Assembly (NCBI GenBank): GCA_963678775.2
Contig: CAXXGR010000002.1
Location: forward strand, 310,001-374,000
Direction of reading: 5' to 3'
Length of the DNA: 64,000 nt
Origin: JBFHIJ01 sp963678775
Lineage (GTDB): Bacteria > Bacteroidota > Ignavibacteria > Kapaibacteriales > UBA2268
Positions within the stretch are counted from its first letter, which is position 1; every line of letters begins with the position of its first letter. A program made the translations under genes and the position numbers. Below are positions 54,239 through 63,945 of the stretch, in pieces. The notes below the pieces were generated by a model that saw only the letters and a program-made list of their open reading frames with translations, did no database searches and was not told where the DNA came from.

Positions 54239-55702
54239 TTATTGAACAAAGTAATTGGGTGATTCTTTAGTTATATTGATATTGTGCGGGTGAGATTCTT
54301 TAAAAGAAGCTCCGGTAATTTGCACAAATTGGGCATTTTTCTTCATGTCCGGCACTGTGGCACAGCCGCAGTATCCAAACGCAGCTCTCAGGCCACCAAT
54401 GACCTGGTAAACTGTTTCGCTGACATAGCCTTTGAAAGGGATACGCCCTTCGATACCTTCCGGCACATATTTAGAAATTTCAGCTTCTACATCTTGAAAA
54501 TATCTATCAGCAGAGCCTTGAGCCATAGCACCCAAAGAGCCCATACCACGATAAATTTTAAACGCTCTTCCTTCGAATATTACTTTCTCGCCCGGGCTTT
54601 CCTGGTGACCTGCAAGCATATTACCAATCATAACGCAATCCGCACCTGCTGCAATAGCTTTTGCTATGTCTCCTGTTTGCTTTATACCACCGTCTGCGAT
54701 AACAGGAATACCTAATTTCCCGGCATATTCTGCTACGTCCATTACGGCAGTAAGCTGAGGTACACCGACGCCTGCCACAATTCGAGTAGTACAGATAGAA
54801 CCCGGTCCAATACCTACTTTAAGTCCGTCGGCACCGGCATCAATTAGAGCTTTAGCTGCGTCCGCAGTAGCTATATTCCCGGCTATAATCTGGATAGTAG
54901 GGTATTTTGTTTTGATTTTTTTCACCATCTGAATAACGCCTGCAGAGTGCCCGTGGGCAGTGTCTACAAACAAAGCGTCTACACCTGCTTCTATAAGTGC
55001 ATCGACCCTTTTCATTGTATCGCCTGAGACACCGACAGCTGCACCAACTCTCAAGCGGCCTTTGTCATCCTTGCAAGCATTTGGGTGAGTCTTTTTCTTT
55101 TGGATATCCTTGAAAGTAATAAGACCAACAAGAACACCATCATTATTTATAACCGGTAATTTTTCAATTCTATGATTTTGCAGAATATATTCAGCCTCCT
55201 CTAACGTAGTTCCAGCCGGTACAGTAATTAACGATTCTTTAGTCATAAAGTTTTCGATTTTTTCAAGCGGGTCGGGCTTAAATCTTAAATCGCGATTGGT
55301 TACAATACCGATAAGCTTTCTGTCATCGTCAATTATTGGAATGCCTGATATATGAAATTTTTCCATAATGTCATGAGCGTCACTAACTGTATGGTCTTTG
55401 CTAAGAGTGATAGGCTTGAAAATCATACCACTTTCGCTTCTTTTCACACGGTCCACTTGGTCAGCTTGTGCTTTGATAGTAAGGTTTTTATGGATAACTC
55501 CTAAGCCGCCTTGGCGAGCAAGAGCCACTGCCATGTCGGCTTCGGTCACAGTGTCCATCGCTGCACTAAGCACTGGGATGTTCAAAGTAATTTGCTTAGT
55601 AAGTTTAGTGCTAAGCTGGGCGTCTCTGGGCAGTACCTGAGAGTATCTGGGCACTAAGAGTACGTCATCGTAGGTTATAGCTTGTTTGATAATTTTACTC
55701 AT
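54239..55702 (-). CDS. guaB: inosine-5'-monophosphate dehydrogenase
   Basis: This 487-residue protein has the IMPDH barrel split by two CBS domains (about 95-205; SGIPIIDDDRKLIGIVTNRD and EKLPVINNDGVLVGLITFKD). The catalytic loop is GIGPGSICTTRIVAGVGVPQ, with the active-site Cys near residue 306. It converts IMP to XMP with NAD, the first committed step to GMP. The C-terminal flap region YRGMGSLGAMAQG is intact. It is upstream of the M24 peptidase gene in one transcript. Confidence 0.98.
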   Translation of the reverse strand: MSKIIKQAITYDDVLLVPRYSQVLPRDAQLSTKLTKQITLNIPVLSAAMDTVTEADMAVALARQGGLGVIHKNLTIKAQADQVDRVKRSESGMIFKPITLSKDHTVSDAHDIMEKFHISGIPIIDDDRKLIGIVTNRDLRFKPDPLEKIENFMTKESLITVPAGTTLEEAEYILQNHRIEKLPVINNDGVLVGLITFKDIQKKKTHPNACKDDKGRLRVGAAVGVSGDTMKRVDALIEAGVDALFVDTAHGHSAGVIQMVKKIKTKYPTIQIIAGNIATADAAKALIDAGADGLKVGIGPGSICTTRIVAGVGVPQLTAVMDVAEYAGKLGIPVIADGGIKQTGDIAKAIAAGADCVMIGNMLAGHQESPGEKVIFEGRAFKIYRGMGSLGAMAQGSADRYFQDVEAEISKYVPEGIEGRIPFKGYVSETVYQVIGGLRAAFGYCGCATVPDMKKNAQFVQITGASFKESHPHNINITKESPNYFVQ

Positions 55703-56210
55703 GATTCCCGCCGAAAAGTATTTAATATAAATTGTTTAATATACGGAATTTTTGCGAGATATTGAAATGAAATTAATGTAAAGGATTAGCAGATAAATGG
55801 CATAGAGGTTTTAGGCATGCCTTTAGTGCATCTGTAAGCCTGCAAAATCTCTAAGTATAAAATGAATACCAATAATATTGGAAACCTTGTATAAAGATAT
55901 TATGTAATTAGCTTTGCCCTATAGGATTATTACAAGCAATTAGCCAGTGTGTATTATTTATTAATATGTGTATATGAATCATAACTAAGTAAATAACATG
56001 CAATATTAGACGTATTTGTAGCCTCTTATGGTAAAAGAAACTATATCGAGAAATATATCTCGATTTGTCTTTGAATTTCAAAATTTCTTTATTAATTTAA
56101 CACAAAATTCTTTCTTTGTGAGTCTCCTAAGTATCTGATTAAAGATAACTTGACTCAAAAGCAACTAAGACTTAGATTTTAAATTTTGCAATTACTATAA
56201 AAGGACTAAA
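55703..56210. other. divergent intergenic region guaB / icd
   Basis: This 508-bp AT-rich region should contain both promoters. No ORF, RNA gene or palindrome was recognised. A TTTCTTTG box near 56112-56119 is only a weak match to the TAnnTTTG element. Confidence 0.4.
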
Positions 56211-58436
56211 ATGGCTAAGAACACTATTATTTGGACTAAAATCGACGAAGCTCCTGCTTTAGCGACTTACGCCCTTTTGCCTGTGGTGCAAGCATATACC
56301 AAAGGCACAGGTATTGATATCGATGTAAAGGATATTTCTTTGGCAGGAAGAATTATTGCTAATTTCCCTGACAAGCTAACAGAAGAGCAAAAGATTCCTG
56401 ACTATTTGACTGAATTGGGAAACATTGCAAAAACTCCTGAGGCAAATATTATCAAATTACCTAATATTAGTGCATCTATTCCTCAGCTCCAAGCAGCTAT
56501 CAAAGAGCTTAGAGAAAAAGGTTATGATATCCCTGTTTACCCAGAAGAAGCCAAAACTGAAGAAGACAAGGCTCTGCAAGCTCGCTTTGCCAAAGCTTTG
56601 GGCTCTGCTGTTAACCCGGTACTTCGCGAAGGAAACTCAGACAGACGTCCGGCTGATTCGGTAAAACGTTTTGCTCAAAAAAATCCTCATCGCATGATGA
56701 AGCCATGGCCGAAATCAGATTCTAAATGCCGTGTTGCACACATGTCAGAAAAGGATTTCTATGCTAGCGAAAAGTCTGTGGCAATGGATAAAGCTTGTGA
56801 TGTTCAAATAGTCTTCAATGGCAAAGACGGCAGCACTAAAGTTCTTAAAGAAAAACTTTCTTTGGTAGAAGGTGAAGTTATTGATTCTTCTGTGATGAAT
56901 GTAAAAGCATTGCGTGAATTCTATGCTGCTCAGATAGAAGAAGCTAAAAAAGATGATGTTCTTCTTTCTCTTCACTTAAAAGCAACAATGATGAAAGTTT
57001 CAGATCCTATTATGTTTGGCCATGCTGTTTCCGTATTTTTCAAAGATGCTTTGGAAAAACATGCAGATACTCTTAAAGAAATCGGTGCAAACGTAAACTA
57101 TGGTCTTGCTGATGTTCTTAGCAAATTAGACAAACTTCCTGCTGACAAAAAAGCAGAAATAGAAGCTGATATAAATAAAGTCTATGAGACTCGCCCTGAT
57201 CTTGCAATGGTTGACTCCCGCTTAGGCAAAACAAATCTCCACGTGCCAAACGATGTAATTATTGATGCATCTATGCCAAATGTTGTTCGCGATGGTGGCA
57301 AAATGTGGAATAAAAACGATGAGCTTCAAGACTGTATCGCTATGATTCCTGACAGATGTTATGCTACTATCTACAAAGAAATCATAGAAGATGCAAAAGT
57401 GAACGGTCAGTTTGATCCTTCTACTATGGGTAATGTTGCTAACGTGGGTCTTATGGCTAAAAAAGCTGAAGAATACGGCTCACATGATAAAACTTTCCAA
57501 GCTGAGGCTGATGGTTTTATCAATGTAGTTGACTCTGAAGGTAATATTGTATTAGAACAAGCTGTTGAAGAGGGTGATATTTTCCGTGCTTGCCAAACAA
57601 AAGACGAAGCAATCAAAGACTGGGTTGGTTTGGCAGTCAGAAGATCAAGAGAATCAGGCTCTCCTGTAGTTTTCTGGTTAGATGAAAACAGAGGCCACGA
57701 TGCTCAAATCATCGAAAAAATCAATAAATATCTGCCTGAATTTGATACAAGCGGCTTGGAAATACATATCCTTGCACCGGTTGACGCTATGAAATACACT
57801 CTTCCAAGAGTTAGAAAAGGCGAAAATACTATCTCTGCAACAGGTAATGTGCTTCGTGATTATTTGACAGATTTATTCCCAATTCTTGAATTAGGTACAA
57901 GTGCAAGAATGCTTTCTATAGTTCCGCTTCTAAATGGTGGTGGATTATTTGAAACAGGTGCAGGCGGTTCTGCTCCTAAACACGTGCAACAATTCCTTAA
58001 AGAAGGTCACCTCAGATGGGACTCTTTAGGCGAATACTGTGCATTAGTGCCTTCTTTTGAGCAATTAGCATCTATGGGTAATGAAAAAGCAAAAGTCCTT
58101 GCAGAAACCCTAGATACAGCTGTTGGTAAATATCTTGAAAACGGCAAAGCTCCTTCAAGAAAAGTACATGAAATAGATAACAGAGGAAGCTCTTTCTATC
58201 TTTCACTTTACTGGGCAGAAGCATTAGCAGCTCAAGATAAAGATGCTGAACTAAAAACAAGATTTGAACCAATAGCAAAAGAATTAGTTGCTAACGAAGC
58301 TAAAATCGCAGAAGAACTTTTAGCTGCTCAAGGTCAACCTGTAGACTTAGGCGGATACTTCATGCCTGATGATGAACTGGCAAACAAAGCATTAAGACCA
58401 AGTGCAACTTACAATGCAATCATAGATGCAATGTAA
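56211..58436 (+). CDS. icd: isocitrate dehydrogenase (NADP), monomeric type
   Basis: This 741-residue protein has the length and sequence of the monomeric NADP-dependent enzyme, not the homodimeric type. It shows the conserved TDEAP-equivalent KIDEAPALATYALLPVVQAY, GNSDRRP(A), KFAQKNPH-like RFAQKNPHRMM and ETGAGGSAPKHVQQF near residue 585. It oxidises isocitrate to 2-oxoglutarate in the TCA cycle and makes NADPH. SD AAAGGA precedes the ATG. It is a single gene with its own terminator. Confidence 0.98.
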   Translation: MAKNTIIWTKIDEAPALATYALLPVVQAYTKGTGIDIDVKDISLAGRIIANFPDKLTEEQKIPDYLTELGNIAKTPEANIIKLPNISASIPQLQAAIKELREKGYDIPVYPEEAKTEEDKALQARFAKALGSAVNPVLREGNSDRRPADSVKRFAQKNPHRMMKPWPKSDSKCRVAHMSEKDFYASEKSVAMDKACDVQIVFNGKDGSTKVLKEKLSLVEGEVIDSSVMNVKALREFYAAQIEEAKKDDVLLSLHLKATMMKVSDPIMFGHAVSVFFKDALEKHADTLKEIGANVNYGLADVLSKLDKLPADKKAEIEADINKVYETRPDLAMVDSRLGKTNLHVPNDVIIDASMPNVVRDGGKMWNKNDELQDCIAMIPDRCYATIYKEIIEDAKVNGQFDPSTMGNVANVGLMAKKAEEYGSHDKTFQAEADGFINVVDSEGNIVLEQAVEEGDIFRACQTKDEAIKDWVGLAVRRSRESGSPVVFWLDENRGHDAQIIEKINKYLPEFDTSGLEIHILAPVDAMKYTLPRVRKGENTISATGNVLRDYLTDLFPILELGTSARMLSIVPLLNGGGLFETGAGGSAPKHVQQFLKEGHLRWDSLGEYCALVPSFEQLASMGNEKAKVLAETLDTAVGKYLENGKAPSRKVHEIDNRGSSFYLSLYWAEALAAQDKDAELKTRFEPIAKELVANEAKIAEELLAAQGQPVDLGGYFMPDDELANKALRPSATYNAIIDAM

Positions 58437-58462
58437 TAACTAAATTATATTCTCATGTCAAG

Positions 58463-58495
58463 GCCGGCTAGTATTATCTACAAGTCGGCTTTTTT
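58463..58495 (+). terminator. icd terminator
   Basis: GCCGGCT (58463-58469) pairs with AGTCGGC (58483-58489, one G-U pair), followed by a T run. Confidence 0.82.
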
Positions 58496-58602
58496 GATAT
58501 AATCTAGACGGATGTCTTTATATATTAAACATCGTCGAGCAAATTCATGAATTTACTCTACAAAAGTCAAGAGCTTCTGTATTATCGGAAACAAACAAAT
58601 TG

Positions 58603-59004
58603 CTATTCGGGCAGTTCTTCATATTTTTTGTATTGATGTAGCTGAGAATCCCAATTTGCTTTTTTTGAGATAAAGATATGTCCATCAGGTGTTTTGTCCA
58701 GAGGAGTATCTAAACTACCGGCAGGAACCACAAGCAGTTTTCCTTCCATCTGAAGATTCGGTACAGGTGCGCCGCAATTACTGCAAAAATTCCTTTGATG
58801 TGGTGAATTTGGCACTTTATAAGATCGAACAAGCTCTTCACCACTAACCCACTCAAGTTTTCCTCCTCCTGAAAACAGATTAGAAGCATGTGCTGAGCCG
58901 CTACCCTTTTGACAGTATCCACAATGACATAGGAAGAAATTATTAAACTCTCCTGTTACTTTAAATTTTACCTGCCTGCATAAACAAGATCCTAAGTATT
59001 CCAT
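58603..59004 (-). CDS. GFA-family zinc protein
   Basis: This 133-residue protein matches the GFA (glutathione-dependent formaldehyde-activating-like) fold. It has Cys clusters CLC near residue 7-9, CHCGYCQK near 26-31 and NFCSNCGAP near 73-77 that bind zinc. Most family members are not true formaldehyde enzymes, so the substrate is unknown. It is transcribed leftward, downstream of the truncated nitroreductase gene, from which a terminator separates it. Confidence 0.9.
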   Translation of the reverse strand: MEYLGSCLCRQVKFKVTGEFNNFFLCHCGYCQKGSGSAHASNLFSGGGKLEWVSGEELVRSYKVPNSPHQRNFCSNCGAPVPNLQMEGKLLVVPAGSLDTPLDKTPDGHIFISKKANWDSQLHQYKKYEELPE

Positions 59005-59032
59005 TTATATTCTCTAAATACATTATATATTC

Positions 59033-59082
59033 AAAAAAAAATCCAATCCCTTTAAATTTGAGATTGGATTTAAATATATGCA
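59033..59082 (-). terminator. terminator downstream of nitroreductase remnant
   Basis: AAATCCAATC (59039-59048) pairs with GATTGGATTT (59072-59081) over a 23-nt loop. On the minus strand a T run follows. Confidence 0.7.
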
Positions 59083-59094
59083 AATCTTTTAGAA

Positions 59095-59388
59095 TTAAAT
59101 AATTTCAAAAAGCTCTTCTTGGCTTTTTCTTACTTTAGTCAAATGTTGCATCTGATCTTCTTCAGAACGATAACCAATTGCCACCATAACAGCAGATGTT
59201 AAGCCTTTTTCTTTCAATCCTAAAATCTCATCAAACTTAGCATTGTCAAACCCTTCCATTGGGCATGAGTCAATTGTTAACTCAGGACAAGCTGCAAGTA
59301 AAGTACCTAATGCAATATATGTCTGGCGAGCTGTCCAATTTTGCTTTGTATTATGATCTAAACTTAAGGTTGAATCTGTTGAATACAT
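59095..59388 (-). pseudogene. truncated nitroreductase (C-terminal half)
   Basis: The 97-residue frame matches the C-terminal half of NfsB-type nitroreductases (WTARQTYIALGTLLAACPELTIDSCPMEGFD, then GLKEKGLTSAVMVAIGYR), which are normally about 210 residues. The FMN-binding N-terminal half is absent: directly upstream there is an in-frame stop (TGA) and no further homologous sequence before the divergent transporter gene. Without that half, flavin binding should fail, so this is most likely a decayed gene. Confidence 0.8.
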
Positions 59389-59462
59389 TCAAATTTCTTT
59401 TTTTGTAGTAAATCTATTGCTAATTTGCTTAGCTAAAATATTGAAATTATGGAAGAAGGTAA

Positions 59463-60305
59463 ATGATTAGTTTGTTTTTAAGTGTACTCTGCTCGGTGTC
59501 AATTGCCATTATTTTGAAATATAATGACACAAAATCCGGGAATGCAATTTTATTACTGACAGGAAACTACTTCGCAGCAACCCTTACTACATTACTGATC
59601 TCTTTTTCAGATTTCAATTTTGATTTGCCACTTCCTTTGATACTGTTAGGGGCTTTTCTAGCAATATTCTTTGTAGGTTCTTTCTTCGCCTTTACCAAAG
59701 CTGTAAATTCTGCAGGAACGGCGTTAGCTACGGTAAGCTCCCGGCTGTCAGTCTTTTTGCCGGCCTTGCTGTCCATATTCCTCTATAACGAGCAGCCTAC
59801 TGCAATGCATATTGCAGGATATACTCTTACCTTACTAACTTTGTGGCTATTCTATAAATCGCTCCAAAGCAATGATGCGAAAAAGCTAAGTCTTCAGGAT
59901 TTATTATACTTATTTGCTTTGCTTGTAGGCATTGGTATTGCTGACTTTGGCATGAAAGTTTTTGAGGAAGAGTTCGCCAATGCAAGTAAATCTATGTTCT
60001 TGTTTTCGATATTTGGCTTTTCTTTTCTTTACACATTAGGTATAACATTAGTCAAAAGGATAAAAGCAGATAAACAAGTGCTGCTTAGAGGCATGGTGCT
60101 GGGAGTGCCTAATATATTTAGCTCTTTCTTTTTGATAGGTGCTTTAGAGACAATACCCGGCTACATCACTTTCCCTTTAGTAAATATTAGTGTTATTGTA
60201 CTAACCGGCTTTCTAGCGTGGTTGATATTCAAGGAAAAACTGAATCCGTACGGCTTATTTTCTATAGCTTCCGGCATAGTGGCAATTATACTTATGAGCT
60301 TTTAA
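59463..60305 (+). CDS. EamA/DMT-family transporter
   Basis: This 280-residue protein has about ten membrane helices in two related halves, as in the drug/metabolite transporter superfamily. Typical pieces are GTALATVSSRLSVFLPALLSIFLYNEQPT at the end of the first half and FPLVNISVIVLTGFLAWLIFKEKLN in the second. The ATG at 59463 has AAGG seven nt upstream. It reads away from the nitroreductase remnant. The substrate is unknown; no metabolic neighbour gives a clue. Confidence 0.85.
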   Translation: MISLFLSVLCSVSIAIILKYNDTKSGNAILLLTGNYFAATLTTLLISFSDFNFDLPLPLILLGAFLAIFFVGSFFAFTKAVNSAGTALATVSSRLSVFLPALLSIFLYNEQPTAMHIAGYTLTLLTLWLFYKSLQSNDAKKLSLQDLLYLFALLVGIGIADFGMKVFEEEFANASKSMFLFSIFGFSFLYTLGITLVKRIKADKQVLLRGMVLGVPNIFSSFFLIGALETIPGYITFPLVNISVIVLTGFLAWLIFKEKLNPYGLFSIASGIVAIILMSF

Positions 60306-60452
60306 GAAGCATGGCATAAGCAACTGAGCTAATGTATAAATAAATATATTGATTCATGTTAAATTTATTATTGCTTGTAAGCATTTTTTCTTATATTTAT
60401 CTTTAGTATAAAGAGACAATAAAAATTCTAATTTCGATCTGGGGGGATTGCA

Positions 60453-61313
60453 ATGAGATATTTACTTTCATTGATCGCTATATCATTTCTCGTATTAACA
60501 TACAAAGCTGAAGCTCAATCCGAGCAAGTTAGAAAATTGATGGGTGTAGTGGCATCCGGCAATGTGCAGAGTGCCAAAGCTCAAATTCCCGATTTACTAG
60601 CAGCATATCCTGACGATCCGGGAGTCCAACTTCTACATGGTGTAGTAATTGATGATGCTTTCAGAGCGTTTGATATTTATAAGCGCATAGTAAATAACTA
60701 TCCTAATAGCGAATGGGCTGATGATGCATATTGGAGAATAGTCCAATTCCACGCGATACTTGGCGATACAACTAAAGCTAAATACGAGTTAAATAATTTC
60801 CGAAAAAGATTTCCAAAATCAGAATATTTACTTCCAGCCACTGATGTAGTTCGTTCTGCTGTTGGCTTGGCAAAGAAGCAAGAAGTGTCGTACGCACCCA
60901 CTGCTCAAATAAATAGATCTGAAGCCGTTACTCATAAAATAGAGAATAAGCCCCAAGTAAAAATTATAGAACCTGAAGAAACCGCTCAAGCAGCTGTAAA
61001 GCCAATTCCTGTAAAAGAGTCTCCAAAAGTTATTACTCAGCATGATGAAGAGCCAATTGCACAGAACAATATGCCTTCAACCGGAAAATATGGTTTACAA
61101 GTTGGTATTTACAGCACTACCGGCGCTGCAAATGCTGAAATGAGAAAATTTATGAGCCAGGGACTAATTACCAAAGTAATTGAAAAAGATGTAGATGGTG
61201 ACGCAATGTATGCGGTTGTGATAGGAGATTACTCTTCGTTAGAGTCAGCAGAAGCTGCAAAAAGCATAGTAGCAAATCAATGCAAATGCAATCCTATTAT
61301 CTATAAAAAATAG
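60453..61313 (+). CDS. exported SPOR-domain protein with tetratricopeptide-like repeats
   Basis: This 286-residue protein has a signal peptide (1-21), a helical repeat region (about 25-140, with NYPNSEWADDAYWRIVQF as in YbgF/BamD-type TPRs), a Pro/Lys-rich linker and a C-terminal SPOR domain (about 210-286, KYGLQVGIYSTTGAANAEMRKFM). SPOR domains bind denuded glycan strands of peptidoglycan, so a periplasmic role at the cell wall or septum is likely. An unusually strong GGGGGG lies before the ATG. A terminator follows. Confidence 0.88.
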   Translation: MRYLLSLIAISFLVLTYKAEAQSEQVRKLMGVVASGNVQSAKAQIPDLLAAYPDDPGVQLLHGVVIDDAFRAFDIYKRIVNNYPNSEWADDAYWRIVQFHAILGDTTKAKYELNNFRKRFPKSEYLLPATDVVRSAVGLAKKQEVSYAPTAQINRSEAVTHKIENKPQVKIIEPEETAQAAVKPIPVKESPKVITQHDEEPIAQNNMPSTGKYGLQVGIYSTTGAANAEMRKFMSQGLITKVIEKDVDGDAMYAVVIGDYSSLESAEAAKSIVANQCKCNPIIYKK

Positions 61314-61340
61314 CTCGAACATCTTATGTATATTTAAAAA

Positions 61341-61377
61341 CAGAGAATATCACTAATAATTGATATTCTCTGTTTTT
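61341..61377 (+). terminator. terminator of SPOR protein gene
   Basis: An 11-bp perfect stem, CAGAGAATATC (61341-61351) with its complement at 61362-61372, followed by five T. Confidence 0.9.
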
Positions 61378-61503
61378 GCGTTATACATTAAGATAGGTCG
61401 ATAAACATGCAACTTTGTATCTAGGCAACATACCGCAAAACCATTGTAAGACGAATTCTAAAAAAAAGCTTGTCAGAATTCCAATGAATATAATACTAAT
61501 ATT

Positions 61504-62556
61504 TTATATCTCATTCAGCTTTTCTAACTGCTTGGAAACAGCCTCTACTATCGTCATCATTTTGGGATAGTTCATCCGTTTCGGACCTATAAGACCTATC
61601 GTGCCTGTTGCTCCGGCTATAGTGTATGATGTTGAGATAAGGCTGTAGTCATTGAGAAATCCCGAATTTAACTCTCCTCCGATAAGGACTCTGATGCCTT
61701 CGCGATCTTCATTTTTTTCTAAAAGATGAATTATCATTTCTCTGTTTTCTACGAGTTCAATTACTCCACGAACTTTGTCAGGTTGATCAAACTCAGGGTA
61801 AGCTAAAAGGTTTTGTGTCCCGGCAATTATCAAATCTTCCTGAGTGTTAGTGCTAAATATTTTGTCCAATGAATCAGAAAAGAGTCTAATCAGAGGTGTG
61901 TCTTTCTTTTCAAAATCGTTAATCATAACCTGAAAATTATCTCTAAGATATTTCAGAGGATTGCCGACAATTTTTTCGTTTATATAGGCAGATACATTTT
62001 GAATATATTTAGTTTCTATCTCAATTTCCGCTTCCAATGTTACAGTGCGCACTATATTAGAATTTAAAGCTATAACCACGAGCACGCGGGTAGTTGAAAT
62101 TGAAATCAATTCAATTTTTTCTACAATTAAGTCCGGCACTTGTGGAAGACGAACAATCCCCAGATAGCGGGAAAGTTGGCCCAATAGACCTGTAGCCTGC
62201 TTTAAAACTTCGGCGGAAGAAGTTGTACCGAGTTTTGTATGCACTGTGCTTATTTCATGGTCTGTTAGCTCTTCAAGCTGCTTTAGGGAGTCTACGTAGA
62301 AACGATAACCCTTGTCAGTAGGCACTCTACCGGCAGATGTATGTGGATGACTGATATATTCAAGTTCCTCAAGGTCAGCCATTACATTTCGTAAAGTAGC
62401 AGGGCTAAGCTTGATGTTGGAGCTAAGGTATTTTGCCAACACCCGAGACCCCACAGGCGTTGCATTTAGGATATAAAGCTGAATAATCCTTTTTAGGATT
62501 TGCCTTTCCCTTTCGCTAAGCTCTTCGTAACCATAAATGCTTTCTATATTCGACAT
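61504..62556 (-). CDS. hrcA: heat-inducible transcription repressor HrcA
   Basis: This 350-residue protein has the HrcA winged helix (about 8-85; LSERERQILKRIIQLYI, PVGSRVLAKYLSSNIKLSPATLRNVMADLEELEYISHPHTSAGR-type) and the GAF-like core to the C-terminus (IGPKRMNYPKMMTIVEAVSKQLEKL). It represses chaperone genes through CIRCE operators. It is alone here: grpE, dnaK, dnaJ and groESL are not adjacent, and I found no CIRCE palindrome in its upstream region. Confidence 0.96.
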   Translation of the reverse strand: MSNIESIYGYEELSERERQILKRIIQLYILNATPVGSRVLAKYLSSNIKLSPATLRNVMADLEELEYISHPHTSAGRVPTDKGYRFYVDSLKQLEELTDHEISTVHTKLGTTSSAEVLKQATGLLGQLSRYLGIVRLPQVPDLIVEKIELISISTTRVLVVIALNSNIVRTVTLEAEIEIETKYIQNVSAYINEKIVGNPLKYLRDNFQVMINDFEKKDTPLIRLFSDSLDKIFSTNTQEDLIIAGTQNLLAYPEFDQPDKVRGVIELVENREMIIHLLEKNEDREGIRVLIGGELNSGFLNDYSLISTSYTIAGATGTIGLIGPKRMNYPKMMTIVEAVSKQLEKLNEI

Positions 62557-62911
62557 AGTATAAATCGTCTCCTTTAAACATTGATATTAAAATAACAAAA
62601 ATTGAGCAGAAATATTTTAACAAAAGAATATATATATCTATTAAGCATAATACAGTATGTAATCCAATGGCCAATCCTGAATTGAGATATTTTTCTATAG
62701 CTGACATAGCTTAGCGAAAAGTGCCACTAAAGTAGCTTATACGCCGAAGTTGCTGTTGATATATTAGAATGCAAGTAACAAAGCTTATAAAATTCTTGTA
62801 TCTTCTTTTTTTGTTACAGAAATTCAGTATGAAATTGTATATTATATTATCCGTTATAACATATAATATTATAGATTTACCAAATTGTTTTGTGGATAGG
62901 ATATTAAAATA
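62557..62911. other. divergent intergenic region hrcA / PH-like gene
   Basis: This 355-bp AT-rich region contains promoters for both sides. I looked for a CIRCE element (TTAGCACTC and its complement) and found none. No ORF of worth. Confidence 0.4.
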
Positions 62912-63379
62912 ATGACTAAAACAGATATAAAAGAGTTCAAACAAAGATTAGACTTTTACTGGCAGAGCCTTTCAGCTTATTCAGTCGTACTAATTGTATA
63001 CGTGTTGCTAAAAGGCACGATAGAAAGTGGTAGTATTACTTTTGATTACCACGATCCTTTACTTTGGCTGCTGGGTTTGTTTATTTTTATCGCCTTGGTA
63101 GGACTATGCTTTGCTTCATTCAGGAGACGTGCTATCGTAGTAGAAAATGACAGAATCATTTTTAAAAACCGATTTGGCTCAAAAGAATATAAAGCTAATG
63201 ACATAGCTAACATTTCGCTTGGACGAGATGGAGTGGTACAAGTAAAAAATCTTTATCCTATGATTAGAATTAAGCTTAATTCTCGAATGAGACTGCTTAG
63301 GATAAGACCTACTTTCTTCCACAATCCTGAAGAACTAATAGAAAAGATAGAAAATCTAAAAGCGGATTTGAATAGCTAA
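62912..63379 (+). CDS. two-helix membrane protein with PH-like domain
   Basis: This 155-residue protein has two membrane helices (about 22-39 and 53-72) followed by a cytoplasmic beta-rich domain (RRRAIVVENDRIIFKNRFGSKEYKANDIANISLG) that looks like the bacterial PH domains of YdbS/DUF304-type proteins. The C-terminus is helical. It overlaps the next gene by one base (TAA/ATG), so the two are translated together. The function is unknown; membrane localisation is clear from the helices. Confidence 0.7.
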   Translation: MTKTDIKEFKQRLDFYWQSLSAYSVVLIVYVLLKGTIESGSITFDYHDPLLWLLGLFIFIALVGLCFASFRRRAIVVENDRIIFKNRFGSKEYKANDIANISLGRDGVVQVKNLYPMIRIKLNSRMRLLRIRPTFFHNPEELIEKIENLKADLNS

Positions 63380-63945
63380 TGAAGTTGTCTATATACATAG
63401 TATTTGGATTGCTTAGTAGCTCCTTTCTTTTTGCGGAGTTACCTACAAACATGCAAATACTTGACTCTTTAACTTCAAAAGTGCCGGCAGAAATAAAAGC
63501 TGACTTTCCTGAGCTGACTGAACTTAGCTTAGACTTCAATGAACATCCGAACTCATGGTATGTGGAGCAAAAAATAGTTAATTCCGGGCTATTTACCATT
63601 AAAGAGATAGATAGCACACCTAAGTTATCAATCTTGCTAAGCGAGTTTGGTGTCAAATATATTAGAATTAGCTCTGATTCGCTGGAAAGGCATATTCGTA
63701 TAAAATACGAAGCAGTATTATACGACAATGGTATAACTAAACCGCACAAAGGGTTGGATTTAGTTGTTAAAGACCGCTTTGCTGAAAAAGATTTGCTAAT
63801 TGTTGAAAGTTCGCCTTACCCTTTTAGTAAATCACCGGTTCCCGAGCAGGAAACAACATGGTTAGACGAAGCTTTAGAGCCCGTAATATTAGTTGGTTCG
63901 GCAGCACTTACAGTGATTCTGTTCTTTACGGTACGCTCTAACTAA
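63379..63945 (+). CDS. exported protein with C-terminal membrane helix
   Basis: This 188-residue protein has a signal peptide (1-18), a mixed alpha/beta middle part and a hydrophobic C-terminal helix (about 165-182, VILVGSAALTVILFFTV) ending in RSN. I do not recognise the family. It overlaps the stop of the PH-like gene by one base, so it probably works with that protein at the membrane. The gene is complete and 55 bp remain to the window end. Confidence 0.7.
   Translation: MKLSIYIVFGLLSSSFLFAELPTNMQILDSLTSKVPAEIKADFPELTELSLDFNEHPNSWYVEQKIVNSGLFTIKEIDSTPKLSILLSEFGVKYIRISSDSLERHIRIKYEAVLYDNGITKPHKGLDLVVKDRFAEKDLLIVESSPYPFSKSPVPEQETTWLDEALEPVILVGSAALTVILFFTVRSN

Noticed and set aside
62557..62911. 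CIRCE operator upstream of hrcA
   Set aside because: TTAGCGAAAAGTGCC near 62710 looked similar at first but lacks the inverted partner at nine bases.
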